Source of the DNA: Epiperipatus broadwayi
Lineage: Eukaryota; Onychophora; Udeonychophora; Euonychophora; Peripatidae
NCBI GenBank assembly: GCA_028023455.1
Contig: JAQFVV010000071.1
Coordinates: forward strand, 5,474,650-5,538,649
Length of the DNA: 64,000 nt
Reading direction: 5' to 3'
The position numbers and the translations under genes are program-made. The notes under the pieces are model-generated. The model saw only the letters and a program-made list of their open reading frames with translations, was not told where the DNA came from and did no database searches. Below are positions 1-11,529 of this stretch, in pieces (within the stretch, counting starts at the first letter, position 1; each line of letters opens with the position of its first letter).

Positions 1-164
1 CTGTGAAAAATTACAGAAATTCTATGCAAAGTTGAATGCCAAGAAATTTATTTGGACTACTCAAGACGTGTTTCTGGGAGATATTAATAGTGAAAACAAA
101 AAAATATACAAACCCAGTAAAAGTAATTGCCTTGAAAAATGCTAAACAATTACACGCATTTCTT

Positions 165-273
165 TTTTTTCTTTTTTTCGGGTATCAAAGCATCGATTGG
201 GAAGCGAACCTGCGAATCCGAGACAACTGCTTGTAAGGCAGCTGTGCTGACCACTCGGCCACCGATGCTTGAC
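165..273 (-). mobile_element. tRNA-derived SINE, family S1, copy 1
   Basis: Read on the minus strand this starts GTCAAGCATCGGTGG, has an A-box-like TGGCCGAGTGGTCAGC and a B-box-like GGTTCGCTTCCC, and ends in an A-rich tail, seen here as T runs at 165-178. It lies between near-identical 15-bp target duplications at 150-164 and 274-288 (ttacacRcatttctt, one mismatch). Tail plus duplication indicates LINE-type retroposition of a tRNA-like RNA. Six related copies occur in the window. Confidence 0.85.
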
Positions 274-288
274 TTACACACATTTCTT

Positions 289-1698
289 GAGGTTTATCTA
301 GTGGGAAGATCACACATAGCTATGCTTCTTTATAAACTTTTAAGGAAAAGCCAAAGATAGTGAACATTGTTTAAATTATGTCAACAACACCAAGTAATAA
401 TAAAATACCAAGTATATATATAATCCTTTAATTTTATATGGTCTGTCAAAACTTATTATATAATTAATAATTTTGATTAAAGGTAATTCAGCTATAATAA
501 CATTAAATAATAATGTCACTTTTATTTGAGGACATTTAAATTTATTTTAAATGGTTAATAGTCATATGGAAAGCATCCTGACACATGATTATTACAAATG
601 AAATGTGGCACTAGATAAATAAATAATTACTTATATATATATTTAAATAGTTAATAAATTTATTACAATTATAAGCACGATGCACAGAAACACATGCCAT
701 ATATAATCACATTTGTGTTATAATTGAATATGTATATGTAATAATAGAATATTAATGATTAATTTTTAAACTACTAATGTAAACACAGAATATTCATTAC
801 ATTAGAAGCTAATTTTAACAATTAAATTTCATTATAATTATTTTTGTCTTTAATTCTCTATTCTTATGAGTACTTCTATTATACTGCCTTGGTTAGTACA
901 CATAATTATCTAAGCTTGAATCATAATGAGTTAATATATATATTAAAATATATGCGAAAAACCATAATGTTTGGGAGAGTGATTTGAATCTACATATAAT
1001 CTCTATTTTCTCTGTTGTCTGAATGATAAATGTATGGTTATCCATAAAGCTGTCTTGTGTTTTCATGTAAATATTTTTTCACAAAGCTGTCGCTTGCCAA
1101 ATTCACAATCAATTAAAAAAAGCATTATGTTGTTTGTATAACAGTGTCAAGTTCACAATTGAAAAATAGGAAAACAAAAAATTTAAATTTGTTTTTATAA
1201 ATAAATAACTATATCTAACTAAACTATAATTTACGTTACATGCATTTTATGCAAAGGAATTAATTTCACCTTTTATATTTAATAATGTTGTAATTTCTAT
1301 TATTTTATATGAAGGAAGTAATTCTGCCATTAGCAGAATGTATTTACCAACTAGTTGTCTGTAAGGCTGTCAAATTCATATATCAAATATAACAGGTATA
1401 TTAAAAAATTTAATTTAACTTTATTAATATTTTTTATTTATTTATATAATATTAAAACTTTTGTTTAATTCACATTGAACCTTTAAAAAAAATTGTTAAA
1501 GCAATCAAATTAAAAACAAACCCATTGTCTTTATAGACCAGGCACATCTGGTATGTGTATATATTTCATGGGACAAATAGGGACGAATATACTATTAAGA
1601 TAATTTACTAGCCAGATCTTTAAACACTCATTTTAAAATAAATTTGTAAGTAATGCTTATCTTTTGTTATATCTAATTTATCAGGTTAAAAAGTAATG
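289..1698. other. A/T-rich DNA, no recognisable feature
   Basis: Only short A/T-rich frames and small (TA)n runs are visible. No transposon ends, coding motifs or RNA gene were seen. Confidence 0.6.
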
Positions 1699-1811
1699 TT
1701 TTTTTTCTTTTCCTATGTCAAAGCATCGGTCGGGATGCGAACCCGCGACAACTGTCTACAAGCAACTGCTTGCTTGCAAGGCAACTGCGCTGACCTCTCG
1801 GCTACCAACAA
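1699..1811 (-). mobile_element. SINE S1, copy 2
   Basis: Minus-strand copy of the tRNA-like SINE. The B-box-like segment reads GGTTCGCATCCC and the A-box side reads TAGCCGAGAGGTCAGCGC. It carries an internal extension with repeated AAGCA between the anticodon-like arm and the T arm, resembling a long variable arm. The T-rich left end is the tail. Target duplications are not clear. Confidence 0.75.
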
Positions 1812-2734
1812 AATAATCTGACGATTGGTTTGTTATTATATATATAAATATTATTCCTACACATTTATATATACCAAAACAATTCATTACAAATTTAAAA
1901 CAACATCCAGTCGAATTTAATTAATTTATATCAATATATAGTTTAGCTGAGAATACTTTCACAGTTGTGTACCATATTCGTAAACTGAAGATTATAACCT
2001 ATAAGCTATAGGTTCCGATTATGATATACTGTCCTGAATGCCCATTTAAAATTAATTTCTGCTGGATATTGTTGTAAAATTGTATTATATCATTTTATTA
2101 TACACACACACAATTACACACAATAAACTTTGATATTTTAATAAATATTTATCATTAATTATAGTATAAAATTTTAATTTCGATGTTATTAGCATCCATT
2201 GTTATATAATAGAGTAAATATCTCTATATATTTTTCTTTAAAAATTTTCTAATTGAAGTTTTTTTTTTTTTCATGTTCTGATTAAAAATATAAAAACATA
2301 ATTGATATACTAAGGATCATATTATATTTGAACTTCTGTTTCCTTTGAAAATAGAAAATTAACTAACTGAACAGTATAATTTTTATGTAACTATTTTTAT
2401 TTCACATGCACCTGGACATCTGTCTTATTCTGACATTTGTGTCTATCAATAAATCTGCTAGTCTCCGAGATTGTATCTTTGATCATGACATTTAATCAAT
2501 TGAAATTTGTTTTATCCTGTCATTCCTGAAATGAAATCTTTAGATTTATTTTATGAATCAATTTTTCAATTAAATTTATTGATTTATTATTTTGATAATT
2601 TGTTTTTATTTATAATTGTCATTATTTATATGGATTTATTTATATACTAAACATATAAATATGTCTGCAAGATTTTGTTTAACTTGATTTAGTAGTAAAT
2701 AATAAAAAAAACATTATAAATAATATTCAGTGTG
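1812..2734. other. A/T-rich DNA, no recognisable feature
   Basis: No coding motif or repeat boundary was seen, apart from a short (CA)n run near 2103. Confidence 0.55.
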
Positions 2735-3175
2735 CTTCAGAACCATGGACCGTGGTTCAGAACCATGGGCTGTGGTTCTCTGTTATCAATTCTGTTAGTT
2801 GAACTTCTTATGAATTCCTGAGGAATGGAACATGTGATTACTTTTTCCCTGCACAATTTAGTGTAGGATTCTGGAGTCAAAGGTCACCTCTATTAATAAG
2901 CCATTTTACTATTTTTGTTTCGTAGTTTAGAGCAGTAGTTGAGAGGCAGACTCTAGGTTCATGATTGCAGCTCAGTTCTGCCCCTTTTGGTGCTCAAACT
3001 TCATAAGAATTGACATATAAACTTTCAAAAACTGACCATTTGATTACTTTTCCTGTATGGTAGCGTGGATTGGTAGTATAGTAGAATATAGAGTTCAAAG
3101 TACATTAATCATGGTTCAATTTTGTCACTTCTGATGTACAAATTACTTTGTGAATTCCTGTGCAATAAACCATTC
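2735..3175 (+). repeat. cluster of diverged S2 SINE units
   Basis: Three successive diverged units each end in a version of CTTATGAAYTCCTGARCAATAAA, the conserved 3' segment of family S2 seen about ten times in the window. The last unit (about 3055-3175) keeps an A-box-like GGATTGGTAGTATAGTAG and a B-box-like GGTTCAATTTTG. At 2738-2778 a 20-bp segment is repeated twice and each copy is nearly self-complementary (GAACCATGG..CGTGGTTC). Confidence 0.55.
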
Positions 3176-3177
3176 CC

Positions 3178-4300
3178 TTATCATCATCATCATCATCATC
3201 ATTGTCATTATTATTATTATGTTTCAAAGGTAAACTTTATTAAGATTCAAAAAGGAGTGCATGAGTTCCATATAAAAACATAAGATCTTAGATGCAAGTT
3301 AATACATAATATTACATATACAATAAGGGTTTACAATCATGCATCTGATAGGGAAAAAACATGACTTACAGCAATTGAAAGAAGAACGATCATTGCATAA
3401 CAAGATAACCATGCATTAAATTAGGATTACATAGAATTTTTAAATGGGATCTTGATAATAATACACAGAAGCACATGATGATATGAGGAAAAACATATAT
3501 GGGATATGGGGTTGGAGTTAGACTAATATATGATTGTATAGCCTATTTGGTGGGAAGGATTACAATTTTCATGGCTATCTTTAAGTTGCAAGTGAAAACC
3601 ATGAGTTTTTAGATACAATTTAACACATGAGAGTACATATGCAAGAAGGGTTTACAATTTTATTTATAATTAAAAAATAGTGATTTATAGTAGTTGGAAG
3701 TATAATAATTATTGTATTACAAGATACATATTTCAAATTAGGTTTACATAAATTTTACATAAGCATTATGAGATAAATATATGAAAGCATATTGGTGATA
3801 TTTGTTAATATATTTAGAGAGGGTGAGTGGAGTTAGTGTTTTATTGGTATGTGGCCATACATAAATTGTACTTATTAGCTAGTAAGGACTAAAAGTGTCA
3901 TGGCTAAGTCTTATTGTTTATGTGCTGGGCATTTAAAGTTCATTTGAGATAAGTTGGTGGAGTGATATTGTAAATTTCTTTATATCAGTGAGTTGATAAG
4001 ATGGGTATACTGTGTTAGCCTCAAGTGGTGCAGTATTTATTCCAGTGTTCATCCTTGGTGTGACATTCGAGTTATGAGTTCATGTGTGGTAGGCACTTGA
4101 TTGGTTGAGATTCCGAGGGTGGGGTGGAAATGATATAGAGAGCAGTTGTAATTTGTAATTGATATAATGATGGATATGAAGAAAAAATGTCTTATATGAT
4201 GCAAAATATCTTCTATGGCATAGTAATAATAAATTTTGACAAATTGTTTTCAACATGTCAGGCATACATACCATGGAAGGAGGGGGTTACAAACTTGTGT
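3178..4300 (-). mobile_element. 3' end of an unidentified retroelement, family E, copy 1
   Basis: On the minus strand this ends AATAAAGTTTACCTTTGAAAC followed by an (ATA)n/(GAT)n microsatellite tail at 3178-3222. The same junction occurs at 28620-28720, so it is a real family terminus. AATAAA just before the tail suggests a polyadenylated or template-primed retroelement. The body shows an imperfect internal duplication: about 3245-3590 resembles about 3597-3950 (both contain AGGGTTTACAAT and a TTAGGNTTACATA block). No conserved protein domain could be read, so the LINE or LTR class is unknown. Confidence 0.45.
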
Positions 4301-4852
4301 TTTTAAGTCTAGGTTTTAAATATTGTTTTTATTGATTGCCCTGAAACTTCAAATTGGGTTATTCATAATAGACTTGAAATATCTTAGCTATTGCTGACAT
4401 GGAAATTGTTATTGAGAATGCTGGCATATATTTTTTCATCAGATAAAGCTGAAGGTATAGTAGAATAAGTTTTTGGCACCAACTACTTGGTCATGTGGTT
4501 ATATGACAGCCATTTTGATTGCTTTTAACGATTTAAAAATGCATTTTTAAAGAAAAAGCTTTTGTAAATTCAAAATTATCTTAGAAAAGATGTGTGGCAT
4601 AATTAATTGTTAATAATTGGTTCAACATATATTAAATTTACCTGAAATATTACAGACTTTGAGTACTCTTTTGGAAGTTTAAACACAGAAAATTTTCCTT
4701 GTTACCAGTATTACTTAGTTAGACCAAGTTCAGTCTTGATGATAACTTGAAATTTATCTTTAAAAAAACTAATATTATGCAAATTTGTAGGATTTGAAAT
4801 AGGAGCTCTTGGAATGATCATGATGACAGGACTAAGATTAACTTGGAATTAT
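4301..4852. other. A/T-rich DNA, no recognisable feature
   Basis: No coding or transposon signature was seen. Confidence 0.5.
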
Positions 4853-5180
<328 letters not shown>

Positions 5181-5283
5181 TGATATCTACTCTTGATGAA
5201 CATTATAAATAACATTTTTGAAGAAAATATTTTTGTACAACATCCAAAGGAGTCATGCATGATATAGTCCACTAATTTTATTG

Positions 5284-5641
5284 TTAAAACAGGCAAAACT
5301 CATTATGCATTTTGCCAAACACAGCAAGCTAGAGTAATCATCTGAGAGCACTGCACCTAGATCTTAGGATTTAATGCAACCCTCCAGCAACCACCTTTTA
5401 TCTCCACTTAACTACAAAACTATGAGTCTTAAATTGAAAACAGCTTAATATTTTCAATCCAAGCTCATTAGCTTATATAGTCATATGGGTCTGAACTCAG
5501 TGCAGTACCCATTCATTTTGGTGTCTTTGGTTCTTTAATAACCATAGCCACCAATATCCTATTAGGCAGGATTGGTTTTAAGCCAATAAACTTCACATGA
5601 TCACCATTTCTTATGCTTGCTTATAACTGTTAACCTCTTTT
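5284..5641. mobile_element. foldback element family B, copy 1
   Basis: Starts GTTAAAACAGGCAAAACTC and ends ATAACTGTTAAC, so the termini are inverted versions of GTTAA(AA)CAG. The interior carries the family core (GAGCACTGCACCTAGATC, AATATCCTATTAGGCAGG). Compared with copy 2 it lacks the CATCTAGTGCCTACTC block. No coding capacity is visible, so this is a non-autonomous element. Confidence 0.65.
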
Positions 5642-6393
5642 TTGCTGATTATTTTATTGGCCGAGTGAGGTAAAAGTCTAAACTTTTAATTGGTCAATTC
5701 ACAAACTCAAACGTCAATTCACAAACTCAAGCATCAAAATATATTCATCTTTTAATATTATATTCACTTTAGTTTCATTTGCAAAAAGTATATTAATAAT
5801 TTGTCAGATTATGAAAGTGAACGAAAGTTTTTTCAAAAATAAATTTTTATTTATAATTATAAAAATATTCGTTCGTGGCAAATCTAAAATGAACGTTACT
5901 CACCAAGAAGTTTTGCTGACGTCAGTGATTTCTTTCCCAATTTTACGTTGCGGATAAATAAATAATTTTTGCTAAAGTCTTAACTATTTTTCTAAAATAA
6001 TTTTATTTTTAGCATATTTTATCAAAATAATTTATAATTTGTCAAAAAATACTTTTAAAATGGTCTAAAACATTCGTTTATCATTTTCGAAATGAAACAA
6101 AAGAAATCGTAGTAGTAAAAGTTATTGACAAGCATTTTCTTTGTTGTTGAAATTTAACAGCCAATGAGATTCAACAAAGTATGGCCTTTTCCCTTTGTTA
6201 GACTTTCAATGTTAGTTTTATTGATTTTTTACTTGTAAAATAATTCAAGAGAGGGCAGCATCTTATGGAACTTTTTTTAACCTTTAAAAATAATGCAAAA
6301 TCTTAACGGTAGTATTAAAAATGCCTGATTTAGAGTGACTGGAAGCTGATGCAAACCGTCATGGTTTTTAGCCGTAACTAGCAAAAATGAGGT
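5642..6393. other. spacer between two family B copies
   Basis: Contains a perfect 20-bp tandem repeat (5693-5712 and 5713-5732) and the palindrome TGACGTCA at 5917-5924, the consensus of a CRE site. A single such match is weak evidence of regulation. No reading frame of note. Confidence 0.4.
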
Positions 6394-7005
6394 TAAAACA
6401 GGCAAAACTCACTATGCGTATTGCCACACAGAGCAAGCTAGAGTAATCAATGGATGCCAGAAGGCTTGTGCATAAAATCCCCATCTAGTGCCTACTCATC
6501 CAATATCCTGAGACTAGTTTCTGGCTTGTGGCTTTCTTCAGTGAGGAGCCTTGGATCTGAGAGCACTGCATTAACAGCATAAGAAATGGTAATCATGTGA
6601 TGTTTATTGGTTTAAAACCAATCCTGCCTAATAGGATATTGGTGGCCATTGTTATTAAAGAACCAAAGACACCAAAATGCATGCCTATATAAGCTAATGA
6701 GCTTGGATTGAAAATATTAAGGTGTTTTCAATTTAAGACTCATAGTTTTGTAGTTAAGTGGAGATAAAAGGTGGTTGCTGGAGGGTTGCATTAGATCCTA
6801 AGATCTAGGTGCAGTACTCTCAGATCCAAGGCCCCTCACTAACAAAGGGGATATTGGGGGAGTAGGCACTAGATGGGGATTTTATGCACAAGCCTTCTGG
6901 AATTTATTGATTACTCTAGCTTGCTGTGTGTGGTAATATGTATAGTGAGTTTTGCATGTTTTAACAACAGTTATAAGCAAGCATAAGAAATGGTGATCAT
7001 GTGCT
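6394..7005. mobile_element. foldback element family B, copy 2 (longest)
   Basis: The left arm starts GTTAAAACAGGCAAAACTC. The right arm ends GTTTTGCATGTTTTAACAAC as its inverse. The ATCAATGGATGCCAGAAGG and CATCTAGTGCCTACTC blocks of the left arm return inverted at about 6850-6915. Between them lies the family core. The element appears again, whole or partial, at 5.3, 12.9, 20.8, 22.2, 34.4 and 54.2 kb. No transposase is visible. Confidence 0.7.
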
Positions 7006-7827
7006 GTTAATTTTATTGTTGTTTGGCATCTTTTTCATTTTCCATTGATTGATCTGAACATAAGTTTATTTTTAATGAATTTCATGGCTACATAATATTA
7101 CCAGAGGAAGATAATTTCAATTCAATAAATTCTGCTTCAAGTTAAATTTTAAGACATAATTTAATCATCTACTCATAAATATTTCTTATGGGCCATAACA
7201 TTCTCCAAAATTTTTACCAATACTACAATTCAATAGACTTAATACTTATCATATTCCTTTTCACAGGCAATAATCTTTCACATTAAACATAAAGTGTGGC
7301 ATTTACCTTGAAAAAATAAATTTTTCACTTTTAAAAATATGTCCCAATTTACAAATATTTTTTTAAGAATGTTCATTGCAATCTTTTCCAGTATCAGTCT
7401 AAATTTGTGTTACATTTACTTTTCTGACAAGTGTCCCAAAATTCATTATTTTTGGCTATGTTTTATCATTTAGATATTTAAGATTGTTTCTGTTTCTTTT
7501 CTAATTATGAATCCACGTTTGTTTTTAGTGAATATTATTCATTTTATTATCAATATATATATATATATATACCTTCCTCTAATTACTTTGAGGAATTATC
7601 ATTCTCATCATAAGATTACTCTGTTGGTGATATTCACACATTATAATAACATGTCTTTCATGAAAGAAATATTATGTAACTTCATGATCTTATGCATAGA
7701 AATAGTAATATTTTAACATGTTTTTGTACACTGAGTTATTTTATAGTATGATTGCTTTTCTAAAAGCAAAGAATTAAAAGCTGAGATCAAAAGTATTGTG
7801 TTAGTAATTAAATAGTAGAAATGCCCA
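7006..7827. other. A/T-rich DNA, no recognisable feature
   Basis: A short (TA)n run lies near 7555. No gene or mobile-element signature was seen. Confidence 0.5.
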
Positions 7828-7945
7828 CTGTGGTTTGGTGCAGTGGTAAAATCAGATTTTTGAGCATAAGGTCCTCAAATTGATACCAGTTCTGGTACTT
7901 TTAGGCACTAAAACTTCATATAAAAAATTATAAAATTATTTATTT
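7828..7945 (+). mobile_element. SINE S2 copy
   Basis: A-box-like TGGTGCAGTGGTAAAATCAG, then GCATAAGGTCCTCAAATTGA in place of a B box, then CCAGTTCTGG and AAACTTCATAT. The order matches other S2 units. It is a diverged tRNA-derived SINE without clear target duplications. Confidence 0.6.
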
Positions 7946-8060
7946 TTTAATAATGGATATGAGTTATAACATATGACTTTTTAAAATATATTTAGCAGCT
8001 TGTTTTTGTTATGTAATGCCTAAATATAATTGATCATAGAAAGTGCATAAAATATTGTAT

Positions 8061-8095
8061 ATCATTATTGTTGTTGTTATTATTGTTGTTGTTGT

Positions 8096-8139
<44 letters not shown>

Positions 8140-8222
8140 TTATTATTATTATTATTACTACTACTACTACTACTACTACTACTACAATGACTACTGCTAC
8201 TATTATTATTATTATAATGATG
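8061..8222. repeat. compound trinucleotide microsatellite
   Basis: TTG/TTA repeats followed by (CTA)n, (TTA)n and (CTA)n blocks. The threonine-rich frame here is an artefact. Confidence 0.9.
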
Positions 8223-8654
8223 TTATATTGGTAGCCAAATATTAGTGAATATATCTAATATAATGACAGAAAAATTAAAAACAAGCAGGAAAAAAAATTA
8301 CCAAAAACAAAACAAAAGATTAAAATCATTAATTACTGTGAAGATAATTGGATCAATAATATGAGGGATCAAGATGACAGGGGCCATGTTTTTAGATCAT
8401 AAAAATGCATTTGATCATACTTTTGACCCTATAAAAGTAAAGAAGGTTTACAGTAAGCATAATAACAAGAAATGGAAAATGAGAGAAACATTAATAACAC
8501 AGACTCAGCAATAAATGGAAAATCCAAGTCTTTAAGAAGAGTTAATTTTGAAAGATCCCCAGTTAAAATTGACCTATATATATTTTTATCATGTATTAAG
8601 CATTCAAAATGCTTTAACTTCATATTATTTAATATTGTTAATCATATGAAATAA
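8223..8654. other. A/T-rich DNA, no recognisable feature
   Basis: Two overlapping frames of about 60 residues on opposite strands lack any recognisable motif or codon signature. Confidence 0.45.
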
Positions 8655-9180
8655 CTCTATCCTTTTCTACACAAAAATCTTCAATCTGGTGTTGAGACAA
8701 CATTTATAAATAAAAAGTAGATCCCATCTTTCAAATCTGGTCTAAAATGTACTTGAACTTTAACAGATTAAGATTTTTAATTCCTAGAAGGTTTAAAAGA
8801 AACTCATTATATAAGCAAATAGAACTTGTTTTGAAAGTAGTCTAATAAATAATTATTTAAAACTTTCAAACCCCAATACGCATTACTGTTTAGATAGTAA
8901 ATCTAATTTTGTTCAAAGTTAGATGATTCATAAATGCAAATCACATGAAAGCAGTCTCTACTTATCTATACCCACAATCTTCAATCTGTTATCAAGAAAA
9001 CTTTTATATATAAAAGGTGGATCCCACCTTTCATTCTAGTCTAACATGTTAATATAAACAGTAAAATTAACAGAATGGAATGGCATTTTGAATTTCTTGA
9101 AGTTTAAATAAACCCATTGAACAGGCAAATATAACCTGTTTTGAAACTAGAATAACAAACAAATAGTCATGCAATATTTA
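8655..9180. repeat. tandem repeat family D, two units
   Basis: The block CTTCAATCTGNTNTNAAGAN followed by a GGTGGATCCCACCTTTC-like segment occurs near 8690 and again near 8970, about 290 bp apart, with similar flanks (AACTTGTTTTGAAAGTAGTC versus AACCTGTTTTGAAACTAG). Related material lies at 19.76-20.31 kb (also tandem) and at 36.3 kb (as a hairpin). Transposition mechanism unknown. Confidence 0.55.
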
Positions 9181-9224
9181 TATTTTCTATTATTTAAGAA
9201 CCATTTTTACAATTGCATATTATT

Positions 9225-9490
9225 ATCACAATTATTGTGGTTATTGCTATTATTATTGTTACTACTATTTTGTGTTTATTATTAGTATTACTGTACTATT
9301 ATTATTGTTATTACTGTTCTTTCTGTTGTTGGAATTATTATTAATACTATCATTATTATTTTTATTATTGTTGAGGGTTATTATTGCTACTATTTACTAT
9401 TATTATTAACTGTTGCTGTGGTTACTGTTGTAATCATTATTATTAATATTGTGACTTCTATTATTGCTACTATGTCCATCATCATCATGA
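9225..9490. repeat. imperfect TTA/TTG microsatellite
   Basis: A degenerate (ATT/TTG/TAC)n tract with many interruptions, older than the pure tract at 4.9 kb. Confidence 0.85.
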
Positions 9491-9596
9491 TATTTGATTT
9501 TCAGTGAAATTTATACTGGTTTGTTCTTTTCATGACTAGAAGAAATATTTTAAGTTATAAGTAATAAATCTAAATTTAATTTAAAAATCCATAATA

Positions 9597-10543
9597 TGAG
9601 GAGGTACCCAAAAATAAACAGAATTGTTCTCTGGAAAGTGAGTACATTGTAGTACATGCTTATGGGGCTAGATGCTTCTTATGCAGATCCCCCTACACCA
9701 GTCTTCCAACTCTTATCATTGAAAGGGGTATCTCACTTACTTGTCAATTTTTGTAATGATTGAAAAGCTGGAACATCTGTTTTCTGTTAAGGAAAAGACA
9801 GGGGAATCATACATAGTTTGTTTGTTTTTTTGATAATATTTTTCTATTAAAAAAATATTTTAATTGAGAAATGCAAAATACTTTAAAAAATATAATTAAA
9901 AAAATAATAAAAACAGTAATATTTAATGTGAATTGTTATAATGTATGAAACAGTTTATATCCAAGCTGTTCTGATTAAATGATTTAATGGCATGTCATAT
10001 TTGCCACATCTCAAAAAAGTACAGCCACTGAAATCCAATGTCAAGACAATGCTGATTTCTTTTCTTTGGCTGCAAATGGCATTGTTCATTTATAATTAGT
10101 TCATAATGGTTAGACATTCTATCCACAAGTTGTGAAAAGTTTGCACGCTATGGCAAAATGAAAACTTCCTGATTTGTGATAAAGTGGGGAGTCCACCTTT
10201 GTCAACATAACAGCATACAAACCTTGAGTGGTACATTAATTAAAAGCAGCATGACCATAATTATCCATCAGCCATATTTACCTGATCTTGTTCAGTGTGA
10301 CTTCTTAAATGAAAAAATGCCTCAAAAAATAGTTCTGCAGATTTAGAAGTGGTGAAGAAAAAATGGCAGGCATTAAAAGGCATCATTTTGCAAAAGTCTC
10401 AAGACTACTTCAAAAGTGAAAAACTCATTTAGACCGGCATTGCATCAAGTGAACAATATTTTTAGGAGATTCAATTATAACACCTAAAAATATATTCACA
10501 ATTTTTATTACAAAAATTTGAGTTATTTTTTAGTACCCCCTCA
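9597..10543 (+). mobile_element. mariner-type DNA transposon, decayed
   Basis: Terminal inverted repeats TGAGGAGGTACCCAAAAATAA (left) and its inverse TTATTTTTTAGTACCCCCTCA (right) lie next to TA dinucleotides, the mariner target duplication. The interior holds broken transposase: PYLPDLVQCDF at about 10270-10305 corresponds to the conserved mariner PYSPDLAPCDF around the catalytic aspartate, followed by KKWQALKG and GIASSEQYF near the C terminus. Stops and frameshifts break it throughout and the N-terminal half is not recognisable. The length of about 950 bp is shorter than an intact mariner (about 1.3 kb), so internal deletion is likely. Confidence 0.8.
9990..10470 (+). pseudogene. mariner transposase remnant
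   Basis: A degraded C-terminal half of a mariner transposase. A MLISF segment near 10050 sits where the family has its 'MLTVFFD' block holding the first catalytic Asp. VNITAYKP near 10205 replaces the usual HDNAPAH. PYLPDLVQCDF follows with the final Asp. Several in-frame stops and at least two frame changes make it inactive. Confidence 0.7.
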
Positions 10544-10549
10544 TATATA

Positions 10550-10828
10550 TAAGTAAGACAACAAACAGGGATTTCTGCCCTTATTGAAAAAATTAACAGA
10601 CTGAAGTGGAGTTGGAATGGATATATTGCTAGAAAAGATGATAATAGATAGACAATTGAAATCTTAAACTGGATTCCAAGAGATTTAAAAGACCCAGAAA
10701 GAGACCACATGTGAGATGATGAATGAAATTATGTGTGATGCGGAAAAGAGAAGCTAAAGATCGGGGATCGATTGAAGTTAGAGATCTTCATCCTGCAATG
10801 GATTGATAATGGTTGATGATGATGATGA
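10550..10828 (+). mobile_element. RTE-like LINE, 3' fragment R1
   Basis: 5'-truncated copy corresponding to the last 90 or so codons of the LINE at 45.9-46.5 kb. Homologous blocks run from the region equivalent to QQTGVTDLIEKI to ILQWIDNG, followed by GGTTGATGATGATGATGA, the family's (GAT)n tail. Stops and small indels interrupt the frame. It lies directly after the mariner right end. Confidence 0.8.
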
Positions 10829-11529
10829 TACTTTGTGAAATATAATCGCTTCCAGATTTTATTGTTCATAGTGATTCGAATATTAATTCATCTTTTATTA
10901 CTTAGAAACATTAGTTGAGGGTTAAATTTTCATTAAAAGAAAAATAATTTTTTTAAAAAACTGAATACGTTTTAAATTTAAATATTTTTATCTTTAAAAC
11001 ATACAAATTTTTAGAATTATTATTTCACTTCATTGTATTTTTATCATACAAAGAAAAATATAGGTAGAAAAGATTATAGGATTTTTTTTTTTTTTGTCAA
11101 AAAATACTTTTTTTTTAATTGAAAATGCCAAGCCAATTTTTGATTAGTTAAACTTTTTAATATTTTTCTGACTTATAATTGGAATCTAATCTTTAAACTT
11201 TTGATCTTAAATGTTTGATTTGTTTTTTTGTATATCTATAATGACATTTGATGCATTCGTTTCTCTTTTTCAGATCTATTATCTTTAAGAAAGAAACCGC
11301 TTAATAGGACCTTGGATCATAATTACTTCTTATTTAAATAAGAGTAATTTGCGGTTGATGATCTTACAGTAGAAAGAGCAATTTTTTAATATCATGATAT
11401 AAATTTATCTTGTGTATTAAGATAAAAAGAGAAAAGCTTAAGTAGATAATGACTATTTTAAGGGTAAAAGTAATTTTTAATATTTATTTAAAAATATATA
11501 ATAAATTTAACATTACTTACTTTACAAAT
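10829..11529. other. A/T-rich DNA, no recognisable feature
   Basis: Runs of T and A only. No coding or repeat signature was identified. Confidence 0.5.

Noticed and set aside
165-273. Possible functional tRNA genes at the S1 loci
   Set aside because: Boxes A and B are present, but stems are imperfect, the anticodon-like triplet differs between copies, and tails plus target duplications mark them as SINEs.
5917-5924. TGACGTCA as a CRE regulatory site
   Set aside because: A single 8-bp match in 64 kb with no nearby gene is weak; mentioned only as a note.
6520-6560. Hammerhead ribozyme in family B (CTGAAGAAAGCCACAAGCC then AGAAAC)
   Set aside because: The core-like words are there but the expected stem II does not pair (AGCC against GCCA) and no stem I is seen. 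At most a relic.
5281-7005. Family B arms as a CRISPR-like or protein-binding repeat array
   Set aside because: The copies are inverted arms of a foldback element, not short regularly spaced repeats, and the genome is eukaryotic.
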